In this document: positions 17,550 through 24,556 of the stretch, piece by piece | How the letters are laid out: the number at the start of each line of letters is the position of its first letter | Numbering within the stretch: position 1 is the first letter of the stretch | Assembly (NCBI GenBank): GCA_023454175.1 | Contig: JAEXRW010000033.1 | Span: 1 to 64,000, forward strand | Length of the DNA stretch: 64,000 bases | From: Bacillota bacterium | GTDB taxonomy: Bacteria; Bacillota; Clostridia; Christensenellales; JAEXRW01 | Direction of reading: 5' to 3' | Made by a program: the position numbers and the translations under genes | Notes under the pieces: generated by a model | Told to the model about the DNA's origin: nothing | Seen by the model: the letters and a program-made list of their open reading frames with translations, nothing else | Database searches by the model: none

Positions 17550-18020
17550 TTACGGGTGGCCATGCCGGCGGCAGTGCCCCTTGCAGAATTTTTGCATTTC
17601 CCTTCTTGCACAGACGACGTCGCTGGAATTGCATCCGGGGCATGCTAGTTCGCCCTTCAGGACTTTGTTGAAGTTTTCGTAGCTTTCGCTCCATTCCCGC
17701 CCGCAGTTTGTGCATTTGACGGGGCAGATATTGAGCGTGAAATTTCCGCCTTCGATCCGGATCGCCTTCCCGTTCACCAGGCTGTCCGCGACCTTTTTGC
17801 GGGCAGTACTGATGATCCTTTGAAAGGTCTGCCTGGACACCTCCATTTTTTCGGCGCAATCCTCCTGCTCCAGGCCTTCGAGGTCTTTCAGCCGGATTGC
17901 CTCCAGTTCTTCTATCTGCAGGATATTTTCCCCGCGCTTTTCAGTGTCTCCGCTGGCAGGCATGAAATTCTGCACATTGGGTATATATTCTACTTTGCGC
18001 CATTTCACCGGCCTTGCCAT
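17550..18020 (-). CDS. DUF134 family DNA-binding regulator
   Basis: A 156-residue protein starting ARPVKWRKVEYIP, the DUF134 (PF02001) signature. Residues about 45-90 form a sigma-70 region-4-like helix-turn-helix (IEELEAIRLKDLEGLEQEDCAEKMEVSRQTFQRI), and the C-terminal 50 residues are Cys-rich (CTNCGREW, CPGCNSSDVVC, KFCKGHCRRHGHP), suggesting a zinc ribbon or a metal sensor. The start follows GGGAGGAAG. It is the upstream gene in a DUF134-DUF5320 pair, each with its own terminator. It probably controls the palindromes at 17387-17434, by position and family; the effector is unknown. Confidence 0.9.
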   Translation of the reverse strand: MARPVKWRKVEYIPNVQNFMPASGDTEKRGENILQIEELEAIRLKDLEGLEQEDCAEKMEVSRQTFQRIISTARKKVADSLVNGKAIRIEGGNFTLNICPVKCTNCGREWSESYENFNKVLKGELACPGCNSSDVVCARREMQKFCKGHCRRHGHP

Positions 18021-18265
18021 GCTGCTTCCTCCCTGTCCGCGTTCATTGTAGCATATTCTAGCAATATGAAAAGCCTTAAGTTTCTTTTTGAGGTGTGATG
18101 TTCTATGGTTCTGTCACACCGGAATTTCAGGCAGTATAGCAGAGCGTTCCGCACACTGTATGCAGGGAACAAATTGCATTGCCATTGTATTGGTATAAAA
18201 ATGGATACGGCCTCCCGCTGCAAACCCGTATTGGGCCCCATGTCGAATGCGGTTTTCGCAACATA

Positions 18266-18293
18266 AAAAGAAGCGATTGGTATCGCTTCTTTT
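18266..18293 (-). terminator. Terminator of the Lys/Pro/Cys-rich protein gene
   Basis: A perfect 12-bp stem AAAAGAAGCGAT/ATCGCTTCTTTT with loop TGGT, 29 bases past the stop codon. The rest of 18021-18321 shows only a 7-bp inverted repeat near 18093. Confidence 0.8.
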
Positions 18294-18321
18294 AAATACG
18301 CCTCAAACAGGAGAGCAGGTA

Positions 18322-18885
18322 TTACCATTTATCCTCTTTATCGTAATACCATTCCTTGTGGCAGCGGCAAACGATCTTGCACTTCTTCTTGGGCTTTGGC
18401 TTGGGTTTCGGGCAGCAGCAGCAGCATTTGGGTTCGGGTTTTGGGCATTTCGGGGGTTCGGGTTTCTTGCACTTCGGGGGTTCAGGCTTTTTATAGCAGC
18501 AGTCGTCGTAGTCTGCAGCATCTTCCAGTTCGGATCCGAAATCATCATCCGGGGCCCAGATTGCATCTTCTTCGGCTGCTTTCTCCTCTTCTTCAGCATA
18601 TCCGAAACCGTCGTCATCTTCCTCCCAGAATCCGTCATCCTCAGCCGCATCTTCCCAGGGCCAGGGCTCATCCTTGTACTTCTCTTTCGGTTCAGGATAC
18701 TTTTTCTCTTCCTTCTCCTTTTTGATGAAGGGGCAAGGGAAAATGACGATGAACTCCTTCTGCTTGGGTGGGTACTTCTTTTCCTCTTTCTTCTCAGGAC
18801 ATTTCTTCTCTTCATGTACCGGCGGGCAGCAGCAGATCAGTTTCCCAGGGACGCATTTTGCTTTTTCAGTTTCTCCGTAAGACAT
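18322..18885 (-). CDS. Lys/Pro/Cys/Glu-rich low-complexity protein
   Basis: A 187-residue protein I do not recognise as a named family. It has three parts: residues 1-65 rich in KxEEKKYP repeats with a CCCPP motif; a strongly acidic centre (about 70-130, Asp/Glu/Trp/Phe); and a C-terminal block of PEPPKCKKPEPPKC-like repeats with five adjacent Cys, ending KEWYYDKEDKW. There is no signal peptide or membrane segment. The gene is well formed: AAAGGAGG before the ATG and a terminator after the stop, so translation is credible despite the odd composition. Cys/Pro/Lys-rich proteins of this kind occur in spore coats of Bacillota; that is a suggestion, not an identification. Confidence 0.75.
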   Translation of the reverse strand: MSYGETEKAKCVPGKLICCCPPVHEEKKCPEKKEEKKYPPKQKEFIVIFPCPFIKKEKEEKKYPEPKEKYKDEPWPWEDAAEDDGFWEEDDDGFGYAEEEEKAAEEDAIWAPDDDFGSELEDAADYDDCCYKKPEPPKCKKPEPPKCPKPEPKCCCCCPKPKPKPKKKCKIVCRCHKEWYYDKEDKW

Positions 18886-19089
18886 TAGTCTTTCCTCCTT
18901 TCCTTTATCATTTGTCGATTCATCATATGCATTTGCGGCGGTATTGGTGATGGTTTACACGTGTATATTCACTGAAATAAATGTTTTCCTTATTTTATCG
19001 GGGAATTCTTGCTGGAAATGATGTTTTAGGCATATTGCCACGCCACGCCCTTTATCCTTGTATTGAATGGTTTGATTGGGGTGTATTGA

Positions 19090-20154
19090 ATGGCGGAAAG
19101 CGGAAGGCGTGTCTCCGCCCTGCAGATCGCGGGCGTATATATCGGCACGGTAGTGGGTGCGGGCTTTGCCTCGGGGCAGGAGATGCTTCAGTTCTTCGCA
19201 GTCTATGGGGATCTTGGCTATGTTGGTCTGGCGATCGTAACGTTGCTTTTTGCCGTCTTCGGATGGATCATCATGGATCTTGGCTTTAACCTGGGGTCCA
19301 CATCCTACCTTCAGATCACGCGATATGCCGGCGGGAAATGGATCGGCGGCTTTACCGACCTTGTGATCGGCTTCTTTCTTTTCGGAGGATTGGCAGCCAT
19401 GTTCGCCGGGGCAGGCGCCATGCTCCACCAGGTTTTCGGCCTCCCTGCCATCCTGGGCGCATCGGTCATGGCGCTGCTGACGGTTCTGACGGTGATGAGC
19501 GGGCTTTCGGGCGTGATAAACAGCATCACCATCGTCGTCCCCTTCCTCATCCTCTCAGCCGTCGGAGTCAGTGTCGCGTCCTTTTTTGTGAACCCCGTTC
19601 CCGTCTCCCCCGTCGATATCGGCGTCATGGAAAATCCCGTGGTGGGTAATTGGTTTCTCTCCGCCATCCTGTATGTATCGTATAATACGGTGACCACCAT
19701 CGCGGTGCTCGGTCCGGTGGGCGCCACGGCGCGGGACAGGCGCGCCTTCCGCTGGGGCGCCGTCATAGGCGGTCTGGGGCTCGGCGTGGGCGCCCTTGCC
19801 ATCTTCCTGGCCATCAAGGCCAATATCGCCGGGCTGTATGGCGTGGAGATTCCCATGCTGGCCATCTCCGCGCGCATCTCGCCCCTCATGCAGACCGTCT
19901 ATGCCTTCGTCCTGGTGGCGGAGATCTATACCACCGCCGTGGCGGATCTCTATGGCTTCACCGCCCGCGTGGTGGGGGCCGGCTCACCGCGTTTTAAGCT
20001 GATAACCGTTTTGGTGGCGGTCCTCGCCCTGCTCTTCTCCCAGATCGGCTTCGTCTCCCTGGTGCGCTACCTCTATCCTTCGGTGGGATATGCCGGTGTC
20101 ATCTTTCTCGGCTGCCTCGTTCTCACCCGTTTCCGCAGGAAGCCGGGCCTGTGA
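19090..20154 (+). CDS. YkvI-like membrane transporter
   Basis: A 354-residue membrane protein with about ten transmembrane helices, similar to the YkvI family of the amino acid/nucleobase carrier superfamily. The first helix has the broken GTVVGAGFASGQEMLQFF segment typical of LeuT-fold transporters (near residues 16-34), and a second glycine-rich helix follows at 65-90. It is the only plus-strand gene in this stretch. The start has a weak GGGGTG site. Substrate unknown; a secondary amino acid or related carrier is likely from fold alone. Confidence 0.82.
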   Translation: MAESGRRVSALQIAGVYIGTVVGAGFASGQEMLQFFAVYGDLGYVGLAIVTLLFAVFGWIIMDLGFNLGSTSYLQITRYAGGKWIGGFTDLVIGFFLFGGLAAMFAGAGAMLHQVFGLPAILGASVMALLTVLTVMSGLSGVINSITIVVPFLILSAVGVSVASFFVNPVPVSPVDIGVMENPVVGNWFLSAILYVSYNTVTTIAVLGPVGATARDRRAFRWGAVIGGLGLGVGALAIFLAIKANIAGLYGVEIPMLAISARISPLMQTVYAFVLVAEIYTTAVADLYGFTARVVGAGSPRFKLITVLVAVLALLFSQIGFVSLVRYLYPSVGYAGVIFLGCLVLTRFRRKPGL

Positions 20155-20181
20155 GTGGATGTGCTTGATGGTGTTTGGGAA

Positions 20182-20211
20182 ATAAAAAACCCCTGTCATA
20201 TGACAGAGGTT
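20182..20211 (-). terminator. Terminator shared by convergent genes
   Basis: The hairpin AACCCCTGTCATATGACAGAGGTT region (20188-20211) is followed on the minus strand by TTTTTTATT, fitting the end of the small membrane-protein gene at 20240, and lies just past the YkvI-like stop. Confidence 0.75.
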
Positions 20212-20239
20212 ATATGCCGGTTCTGAATGGTCGAAGGCT

Positions 20240-20392
20240 TTAGAATATGATCCCCAGGATCAGCAGGATCACCATCGCCAGGATGAGCAGCGGCCCCAGG
20301 ATACCCAGGATGATGCGCACGATGCAGCCAATGGTCTTGAAGAAAAGGGGGATCAGCATCAGCACGCCCAGCCCCAGCAGCACGAATATCAT
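20240..20392 (-). CDS. Small hydrophobic membrane protein (50 residues)
   Basis: A 50-codon frame, too short for most gene callers. It starts ATG at 20392 with CGGAGGGAG about 9 bases upstream and ends at a TAA followed by a good terminator. The product begins MIFVLLGLGVLMLIP and consists of two hydrophobic helices separated by a short FFKTIGCIVR turn, so it should be an integral membrane hairpin. No family is recognised. The combination of ribosome site, terminator and strict hydrophobicity makes it more than chance. Confidence 0.65.
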   Translation of the reverse strand: MIFVLLGLGVLMLIPLFFKTIGCIVRIILGILGPLLILAMVILLILGIIF

Positions 20393-20542
20393 CCTTCTCA
20401 GCTCCCTCCGGTCAATGGATAATGCTAATAATACCCCTCTTTGGTCTGGAAATCAATGCCTTGGGTATACAGTCTGCATATTTTCCATCAGTATCCTGAC
20501 ATCCCCTCGCGGGGCCATTATGATCATGCCCACAGGGCATCT

Positions 20543-20693
20543 CTTAACTATTAACTATGAACTGTAAGCTATTTGATTCCCCCGCAGGACCACAATAATT
20601 ATGCCGAAGGCATTCCTAAATTGTACATTCTACATTGTAAATTGTACATTGAATCCCCCCGTAGGGCCATTATACATTTTACATTATAAATTA
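20543..20693. repeat. A/T-simple arrays at the aminotransferase stop codon
   Basis: Three arrays separated by CCCCGCAGG and CCCCGTAGGG spacers: TTAACTA units (20543-20568), then TACATT units (20619-20650), then TATACATTTTACAT units to 20693. The last unit provides the stop codon of the gene at 20691. Confidence 0.75.
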
Positions 20694-21881
20694 TACATTG
20701 CTGACAGCGTCAGCAATAACTCCGCCCAGTATCTCCATCCCTTTCCGGATGGTCTCGGGCGGGCACGCCGAGAAATTCAGCCGCATCGTGTTCTCGTGCC
20801 CCGGCTCGGTATAGAATTGTTCGCCCGGGATATAGGATACACCAGCGTCCAGGGATTTTTCGATGAGCAGCTTCGTGGTGTGGATGCCCTTGGGCAGCTC
20901 CACCCATACGAAGAGCCCGCCCTCCGGCCTTGTATGTACGATGTCCTTCGGGAAATGGGCGAAGCCCTCCAGCATCGCGCTCAGCTGCTCCCTGTACATG
21001 GAGAGCGCCTTGGGCAGGTTCATTTCTAGCGCCCCGCTCTTCACATATTCGTCGGCTGCTGCCTGCGCGAGCAGCGAGGTGTGCACGTCCGTCCCCTGTT
21101 TGCAGATGGTCAGTTTGCGGTGCAGCCCGGGTTCCGCGATCAGCCCCCCTACGCGCAGGCCGGGGGACAGGATCTTGGAAAAGCTCATCAGGTACACCAC
21201 GTTTTGCAGCCCCTCGTCCATCGAGGCGATGGACGGCAGCGCCTCCCCGAAATACCGCAGGTCCCTGTATGGGTCGTCCTCCAGGATGAGCACATTGTAT
21301 TTCTTAGCTAATTCCAATACCTTTTTCCGCCGCTCCAGCCCCAGCGTCTTACCCGTGGGGTTCTGGAATGTCGGGATTACATACAGGAATTTCGGTCGGT
21401 GCGCCTTCATTTTGCGCTCCAGGTCGCTCATCACCATGCCCTCGTCGTCCATTTCCACGGGTATGAATTTGGGTCTATATAATTTGAAGGTATGCAGCAC
21501 CCCCAGGAACGTGGGGGATTCGACCAGTATCGCGTCGCCTTCGTCCAGGAACGCGCGGCTCATCAGCTCCGCCCCCTGGAGTGAGCCTGCGGTGATGAGC
21601 ACATTATCTGCATTGCATTTGATGCCAGTCTTGTTCATCATGCCCGCCACGGTCTCACGCAGCGGCCTGTAGCCTTCCGTCTCGCCATACTGCAGGATCG
21701 TCTTCCCGTTGCAGTCGATCACATCCTTGCAGATGCGCGCCACGTCCTCGCACGGGAAGGAAAAAGGCGCAGGCAGCCCCCCCGCGAAGGAGATGATACC
21801 CGGCCTCGCCGAATATTTGAACAGGTCCCGTATCGCGTTCCCCGTCAGCCCATCCATCCTCCTGGCATACCGTCTTTCCAT
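20691..21881 (-). CDS. PLP-dependent aminotransferase, 2-aminoadipate/MocR type
   Basis: A 396-residue fold-type I aminotransferase resembling LysN/2-aminoadipate transaminase and the catalytic half of MocR regulators, but without the GntR DNA-binding domain. Signatures: ISFAGGLPAPFSFP (30-43), LQYGETEGYRPLRE (64-77), ITAGSLQGAELM near 100, the PLP-binding FQNPTGKTLG, EDDPYRDLRY, and the lysine block MSFSKILSPGLRVGG near 235. It should transaminate a dicarboxylic, aromatic or branched substrate; the exact one is not predictable. The start follows GGGGG at about 10 bases. The final codons lie in an A/T-simple repeat. Confidence 0.92.
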   Translation of the reverse strand: MERRYARRMDGLTGNAIRDLFKYSARPGIISFAGGLPAPFSFPCEDVARICKDVIDCNGKTILQYGETEGYRPLRETVAGMMNKTGIKCNADNVLITAGSLQGAELMSRAFLDEGDAILVESPTFLGVLHTFKLYRPKFIPVEMDDEGMVMSDLERKMKAHRPKFLYVIPTFQNPTGKTLGLERRKKVLELAKKYNVLILEDDPYRDLRYFGEALPSIASMDEGLQNVVYLMSFSKILSPGLRVGGLIAEPGLHRKLTICKQGTDVHTSLLAQAAADEYVKSGALEMNLPKALSMYREQLSAMLEGFAHFPKDIVHTRPEGGLFVWVELPKGIHTTKLLIEKSLDAGVSYIPGEQFYTEPGHENTMRLNFSACPPETIRKGMEILGGVIADAVSNV

Positions 21882-21945
21882 ACTGCAGAACCCCCTGTAG
21901 GATATTTATACCTATTATACTCGCGTTCAGGTGCCGTGCAATCGT

Positions 21946-22518
21946 TTAATCTCCGCCGTATGCCTTTTTCATTGCTTCGCCAAAGGTTTTGGGCAGGGGT
22001 ATTTTCCCCGATTCTTCCCATGAGAGCCGGTGCCACTGGCCTTTGCCGTTGATCATGTAGCACCTGTGCCCCTCGTCCGTCGTATTCACCCATACGATAT
22101 CCTTCTGGTCGTCCCACATGAAGATCACATCGTGGAGGGTGCTGTATTGATCGTCGTCAGTGAAGATGGTTGTTTCCTTCCCATCTGCATCCCGCTTATT
22201 GATTTTCACATAAAAGTAGTTGAAATCATGTTCTTCATTGCTCCCCACGCACATATACAGTACATATTTCCCCGAGGGTGAGACTGCGGGTTTGTTGGTC
22301 AGGGCTACGAGCGGGCAGTCCGCATCCACGTAATAGGACTGCCTGTAGGCTTTGGATGTATCGATGGGTCCCGCAAGGTCTTTCGCGAGGTTCCCGATCG
22401 ATATCATGCAGGCTATTATATAAACCCATATAGCCAGGCCGATAGCACCTACAAGTGACAAAAGTACGATGCCCGTAACTTTCAGGCCTTTCTTGTGCTT
22501 CTTGAACCATTCTTTCAT
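21946..22518 (-). CDS. Membrane-anchored protein of unknown function
   Basis: A 190-residue protein that I cannot assign to a family. It starts MKEWFKKHKKGLKV, has one hydrophobic helix (about 15-40) and a long outer domain with beta-propeller-like phrases (SPSGKYVLYMCVG; WDDQKDIVWVNTTDEG), reminiscent of one or two WD/PD40-like blades. Start placed at 22518 behind GGAGGTGG; the open frame extends further upstream without a ribosome site. It is preceded by a short gene with the same N-terminus, suggesting duplication. Confidence 0.7.
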   Translation of the reverse strand: MKEWFKKHKKGLKVTGIVLLSLVGAIGLAIWVYIIACMISIGNLAKDLAGPIDTSKAYRQSYYVDADCPLVALTNKPAVSPSGKYVLYMCVGSNEEHDFNYFYVKINKRDADGKETTIFTDDDQYSTLHDVIFMWDDQKDIVWVNTTDEGHRCYMINGKGQWHRLSWEESGKIPLPKTFGEAMKKAYGGD

Positions 22519-22619
22519 ACAGTCCACCTCCCTGGGTATGGCGTATTCATAACTGTTCAGGCCCACACGGTTTTTGAGAACATAGGTTGATAGGGTAATA
22601 ATCCAAAGATAAGATGTAA

Positions 22620-22775
22620 TTACTGTCCGACCGAGAGTTTGAGTAACTGGCTGAGTCCTGTATCCATGCCGAAAATAACGATACAGAAAACCACTATAAA
22701 TACTACTGCCATGGAACCTAGCACCAACCCCGTGACCATCAAAGCTACTCGGTGCCTGTGAAACCATTCCTTCAT
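22620..22775 (-). CDS. Small membrane protein, partial paralogue of its neighbour
   Basis: A 51-residue protein: MKEWFHRHRVALMVTG followed by a single hydrophobic helix and a short tail ending KLSVGQ. The first 35 residues are clearly similar to the N-terminus of the 190-residue protein encoded 100 bp downstream. Start chosen at 22775, with GGGGTGAG in front. Either a truncated duplicate or a genuine small membrane protein. Confidence 0.6.
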   Translation of the reverse strand: MKEWFHRHRVALMVTGLVLGSMAVVFIVVFCIVIFGMDTGLSQLLKLSVGQ

Positions 22776-22852
22776 ACCGCTCACCCCTTTGGGATAGTAT
22801 ACCATAATATAGCAGTCAAAAAACATCGTTGTACACAAATGAGCCATCTTGC

Positions 22853-22950
22853 CTCCCTTGGACGCGTGTTGCGCGCGTTTGTTAGTGGAGGTGGCACTAA
22901 TGTCATTCCAATGAATACTTTTGGAATGACTATGGTGCCGGAAGGAGTTA
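22853..22950. repeat. Nested-hairpin repeat, copy 1
   Basis: CCTCCCT at one end and AAGGAGTTA at the other enclose ACGCG/CGCGT and a longer stem (GTCATTCCA/TGGAATGAC inside GGCAC/GGTGCC). The pattern matches copies at 23.0, 29.1, 29.2, 30.0, 39.1-39.7, 53.8 and 61.0 kb. Confidence 0.65.
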
Positions 22951-23048
22951 TACCCTTTACCAGTATTTATCCTTTTGCTTGATGCCGCCACCTGTATCTA
23001 TGCCTTAACAATTCTTCGCCCACTCGAGTGCATCTCCCATCTATCCCG

Positions 23049-23124
23049 CATGGCTCCCCAGAACGGGTGCAATGCACCCGTTTATAGGGTGAGCTGCCCA
23101 ATGTATACATTGGGCTGAAGGGTT
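23049..23124. repeat. Nested-hairpin repeat, copy 2
   Basis: TGGCTCCCC at the left; inner hairpins ACGGGTGC/GCACCCGT and the perfect 20-bp palindrome GCCCAATGTATACATTGGGC; then TGAAGGG. With copy 1 it fills most of the 475-bp gap before the GntR gene. Confidence 0.75.
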
Positions 23125-23154
23125 GGGCGTTAGAAATATTTATTCCAATACTGC

Positions 23155-23200
23155 TTGCATTTACCATTCTTTAGGTGTACTATTTGTAGTAGTACACCTA
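23155..23200 (+). promoter_or_regulatory. GntR operon promoter with operator
   Basis: TTGCAT (23155-23160) and TACTAT (23178-23183) are 17 bp apart. A perfect inverted repeat, TAGGTGTACTA/TAGTACACCTA with a 7-bp spacer (23172-23200), covers the -10 box. Its GTGTAC core and spacing fit the type of site used by YtrA-subfamily GntR repressors, so autoregulation of the ABC operon is likely. Confidence 0.75.
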
Positions 23201-23250
23201 TTACGTTCGATTTGAATGGAATGGTATCCCATGGAAAGGAGGGCCACAGT

Positions 23251-23646
23251 ATGCTCTTGGTGGATAAACTCTCCCGCACCCCCATCTACGAGCAGGTCAT
23301 CGAGCAGGTACAGGGCCTCATCGCACGCCGACTTTTGAAGGATGGCGACCTGCTCCCTTCGGTGCGCACCCTCTCCCAGCAGCTTTCGGTGAACCCCAAT
23401 ACCCTGCAAAAGGCGTATGCCGAGCTGGAGCGCCGCGGCCTTTGCTATACCGTGCCCGGCAGCGGCAGGTACATAGCAAAGAACGCGCACTCCCTCGTGG
23501 TGAAAAACCTGTCCCTGCAGCGGCAGGACCTGGCGGATTGCGTCGCCGGGCTCTGCCTCGCCGGGGTGCCGTTGGAAGAGATTTTGGATTCTGTGAAGCG
23601 GGCATACGCTGCGGCCCGTGAAAAAGAGAAGGAGGATTCGTTATGA
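23251..23646 (+). CDS. GntR family regulator, YtrA type
   Basis: A 131-residue repressor. Residues 1-75 are the winged helix of GntR proteins (SRTPIYEQVIEQVQGLIARRLLKDGDLLPSVRTLSQQLSVNPNTLQKAYAELERRGL region); the short C-terminal part (about 50 residues, two helices) is the small effector/dimerisation domain typical of the YtrA subfamily rather than FadR or HutC types. The start at 23251 has AAAGGAGGG. Its stop overlaps the ATPase start (ATGA-type), so the regulator and ABC transporter form one operon. It should repress its own operon through the inverted repeat at 23172-23200. Confidence 0.93.
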   Translation: MLLVDKLSRTPIYEQVIEQVQGLIARRLLKDGDLLPSVRTLSQQLSVNPNTLQKAYAELERRGLCYTVPGSGRYIAKNAHSLVVKNLSLQRQDLADCVAGLCLAGVPLEEILDSVKRAYAAAREKEKEDSL

Positions 23647-24542
23647 TACAGGCAGTTGATGTCACCAAGCGTTTCGGCGCTTTGAATGCGCTGGACGGCT
23701 TGAATTGCAGCATCCCGCAGGGCTGCATCTACGGGCTCGTGGGGCCCAATGGCGCCGGCAAATCCACCCTGCTCCGTCTCATCACCGGCGTGTACCGCCC
23801 CGAAAAAGGGAAGGTGACCATAGATGGGCAGGCTGTGTATGATGCTCCCGCGGTGAAGGCGCGTCTCGTCTTCGTGCCCGATGAGCTCTTCTTCCTGCCC
23901 CAGTCCAATATGAACCGGATGGCATGCCTCTACGCTTCCAGCTATGAAACGTTTGATTACGATCGGTTCAATACATTGGTTCAGGCATTCGGCCTCGATC
24001 CGAAGGTCAATTTGAATACCTTTTCCAAAGGCATGCGCCGCCAGGCCGCCGTCCTCCTCGCCCTCTCCTGCCGGACGGATTACGTCTTTTTCGATGAAAC
24101 GTTTGATGGTCTGGACCCCGTGATGCGGAATCTTGTGAAAAAGGTCGTCTATGGGGATGTTTGCGAGCGCGGTGTTACGGTGGTCGTCACCAGCCACTCC
24201 CTGCGTGAGCTCGAGGATACCTGTGACCAGCTTGCCCTGCTGCATAAAGGCGGCATCGTCTTCGAGAGCGATATTCAAAACCTCAAGACTTCTCTCTTCA
24301 AGGTCCAGGTGGCTTTCAATTTTGATTATGATAAAACACTTTTTGAAGGCATCGACATCCTCCAGTTTAGTAAAAAAGGCAGCGTCTCCTCTTTCATCGT
24401 CCGTGGGGATCGGGATTCCGTATCGGCCAGGATCAAGGCCAAAGCCCCCGTCCTGTTCGAGATCCTGCCCCTTTCCCTGGAGGAGGTCTTCGTCCACGAG
24501 CTGGATGCGCTCGGTTACGCATTTAATGATGTTGTGCTCTGA
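23643..24542 (+). CDS. ABC transporter ATP-binding protein
   Basis: A 299-residue ATPase. Walker A GPNGAGKST (near 36-44), Q-loop, signature variant NTFSKGMRRQ near 120, Walker B and following VFFDETFDGLDP near 140, and the switch histidine in TSHSLRELE near 181. The C-terminal 90 residues form the extra domain usual in export-type ABC-2 ATPases. It overlaps the GntR gene by 4 bases and lies 14 bp before the permease, so it should power that permease. Such YtrA-controlled systems often export or sense cell-wall-active compounds. Confidence 0.95.
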   Translation: MIQAVDVTKRFGALNALDGLNCSIPQGCIYGLVGPNGAGKSTLLRLITGVYRPEKGKVTIDGQAVYDAPAVKARLVFVPDELFFLPQSNMNRMACLYASSYETFDYDRFNTLVQAFGLDPKVNLNTFSKGMRRQAAVLLALSCRTDYVFFDETFDGLDPVMRNLVKKVVYGDVCERGVTVVVTSHSLRELEDTCDQLALLHKGGIVFESDIQNLKTSLFKVQVAFNFDYDKTLFEGIDILQFSKKGSVSSFIVRGDRDSVSARIKAKAPVLFEILPLSLEEVFVHELDALGYAFNDVVL

Positions 24543-24556
24543 AGGAGGGAACAGTG

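Noticed and set aside
23096..23115. Perfect 20-bp palindrome before the GntR gene, considered as operator
   Set aside because: It is the inner hairpin of a nested-hairpin repeat found at many unrelated sites. The inverted repeat at 23172-23200 is a better operator.
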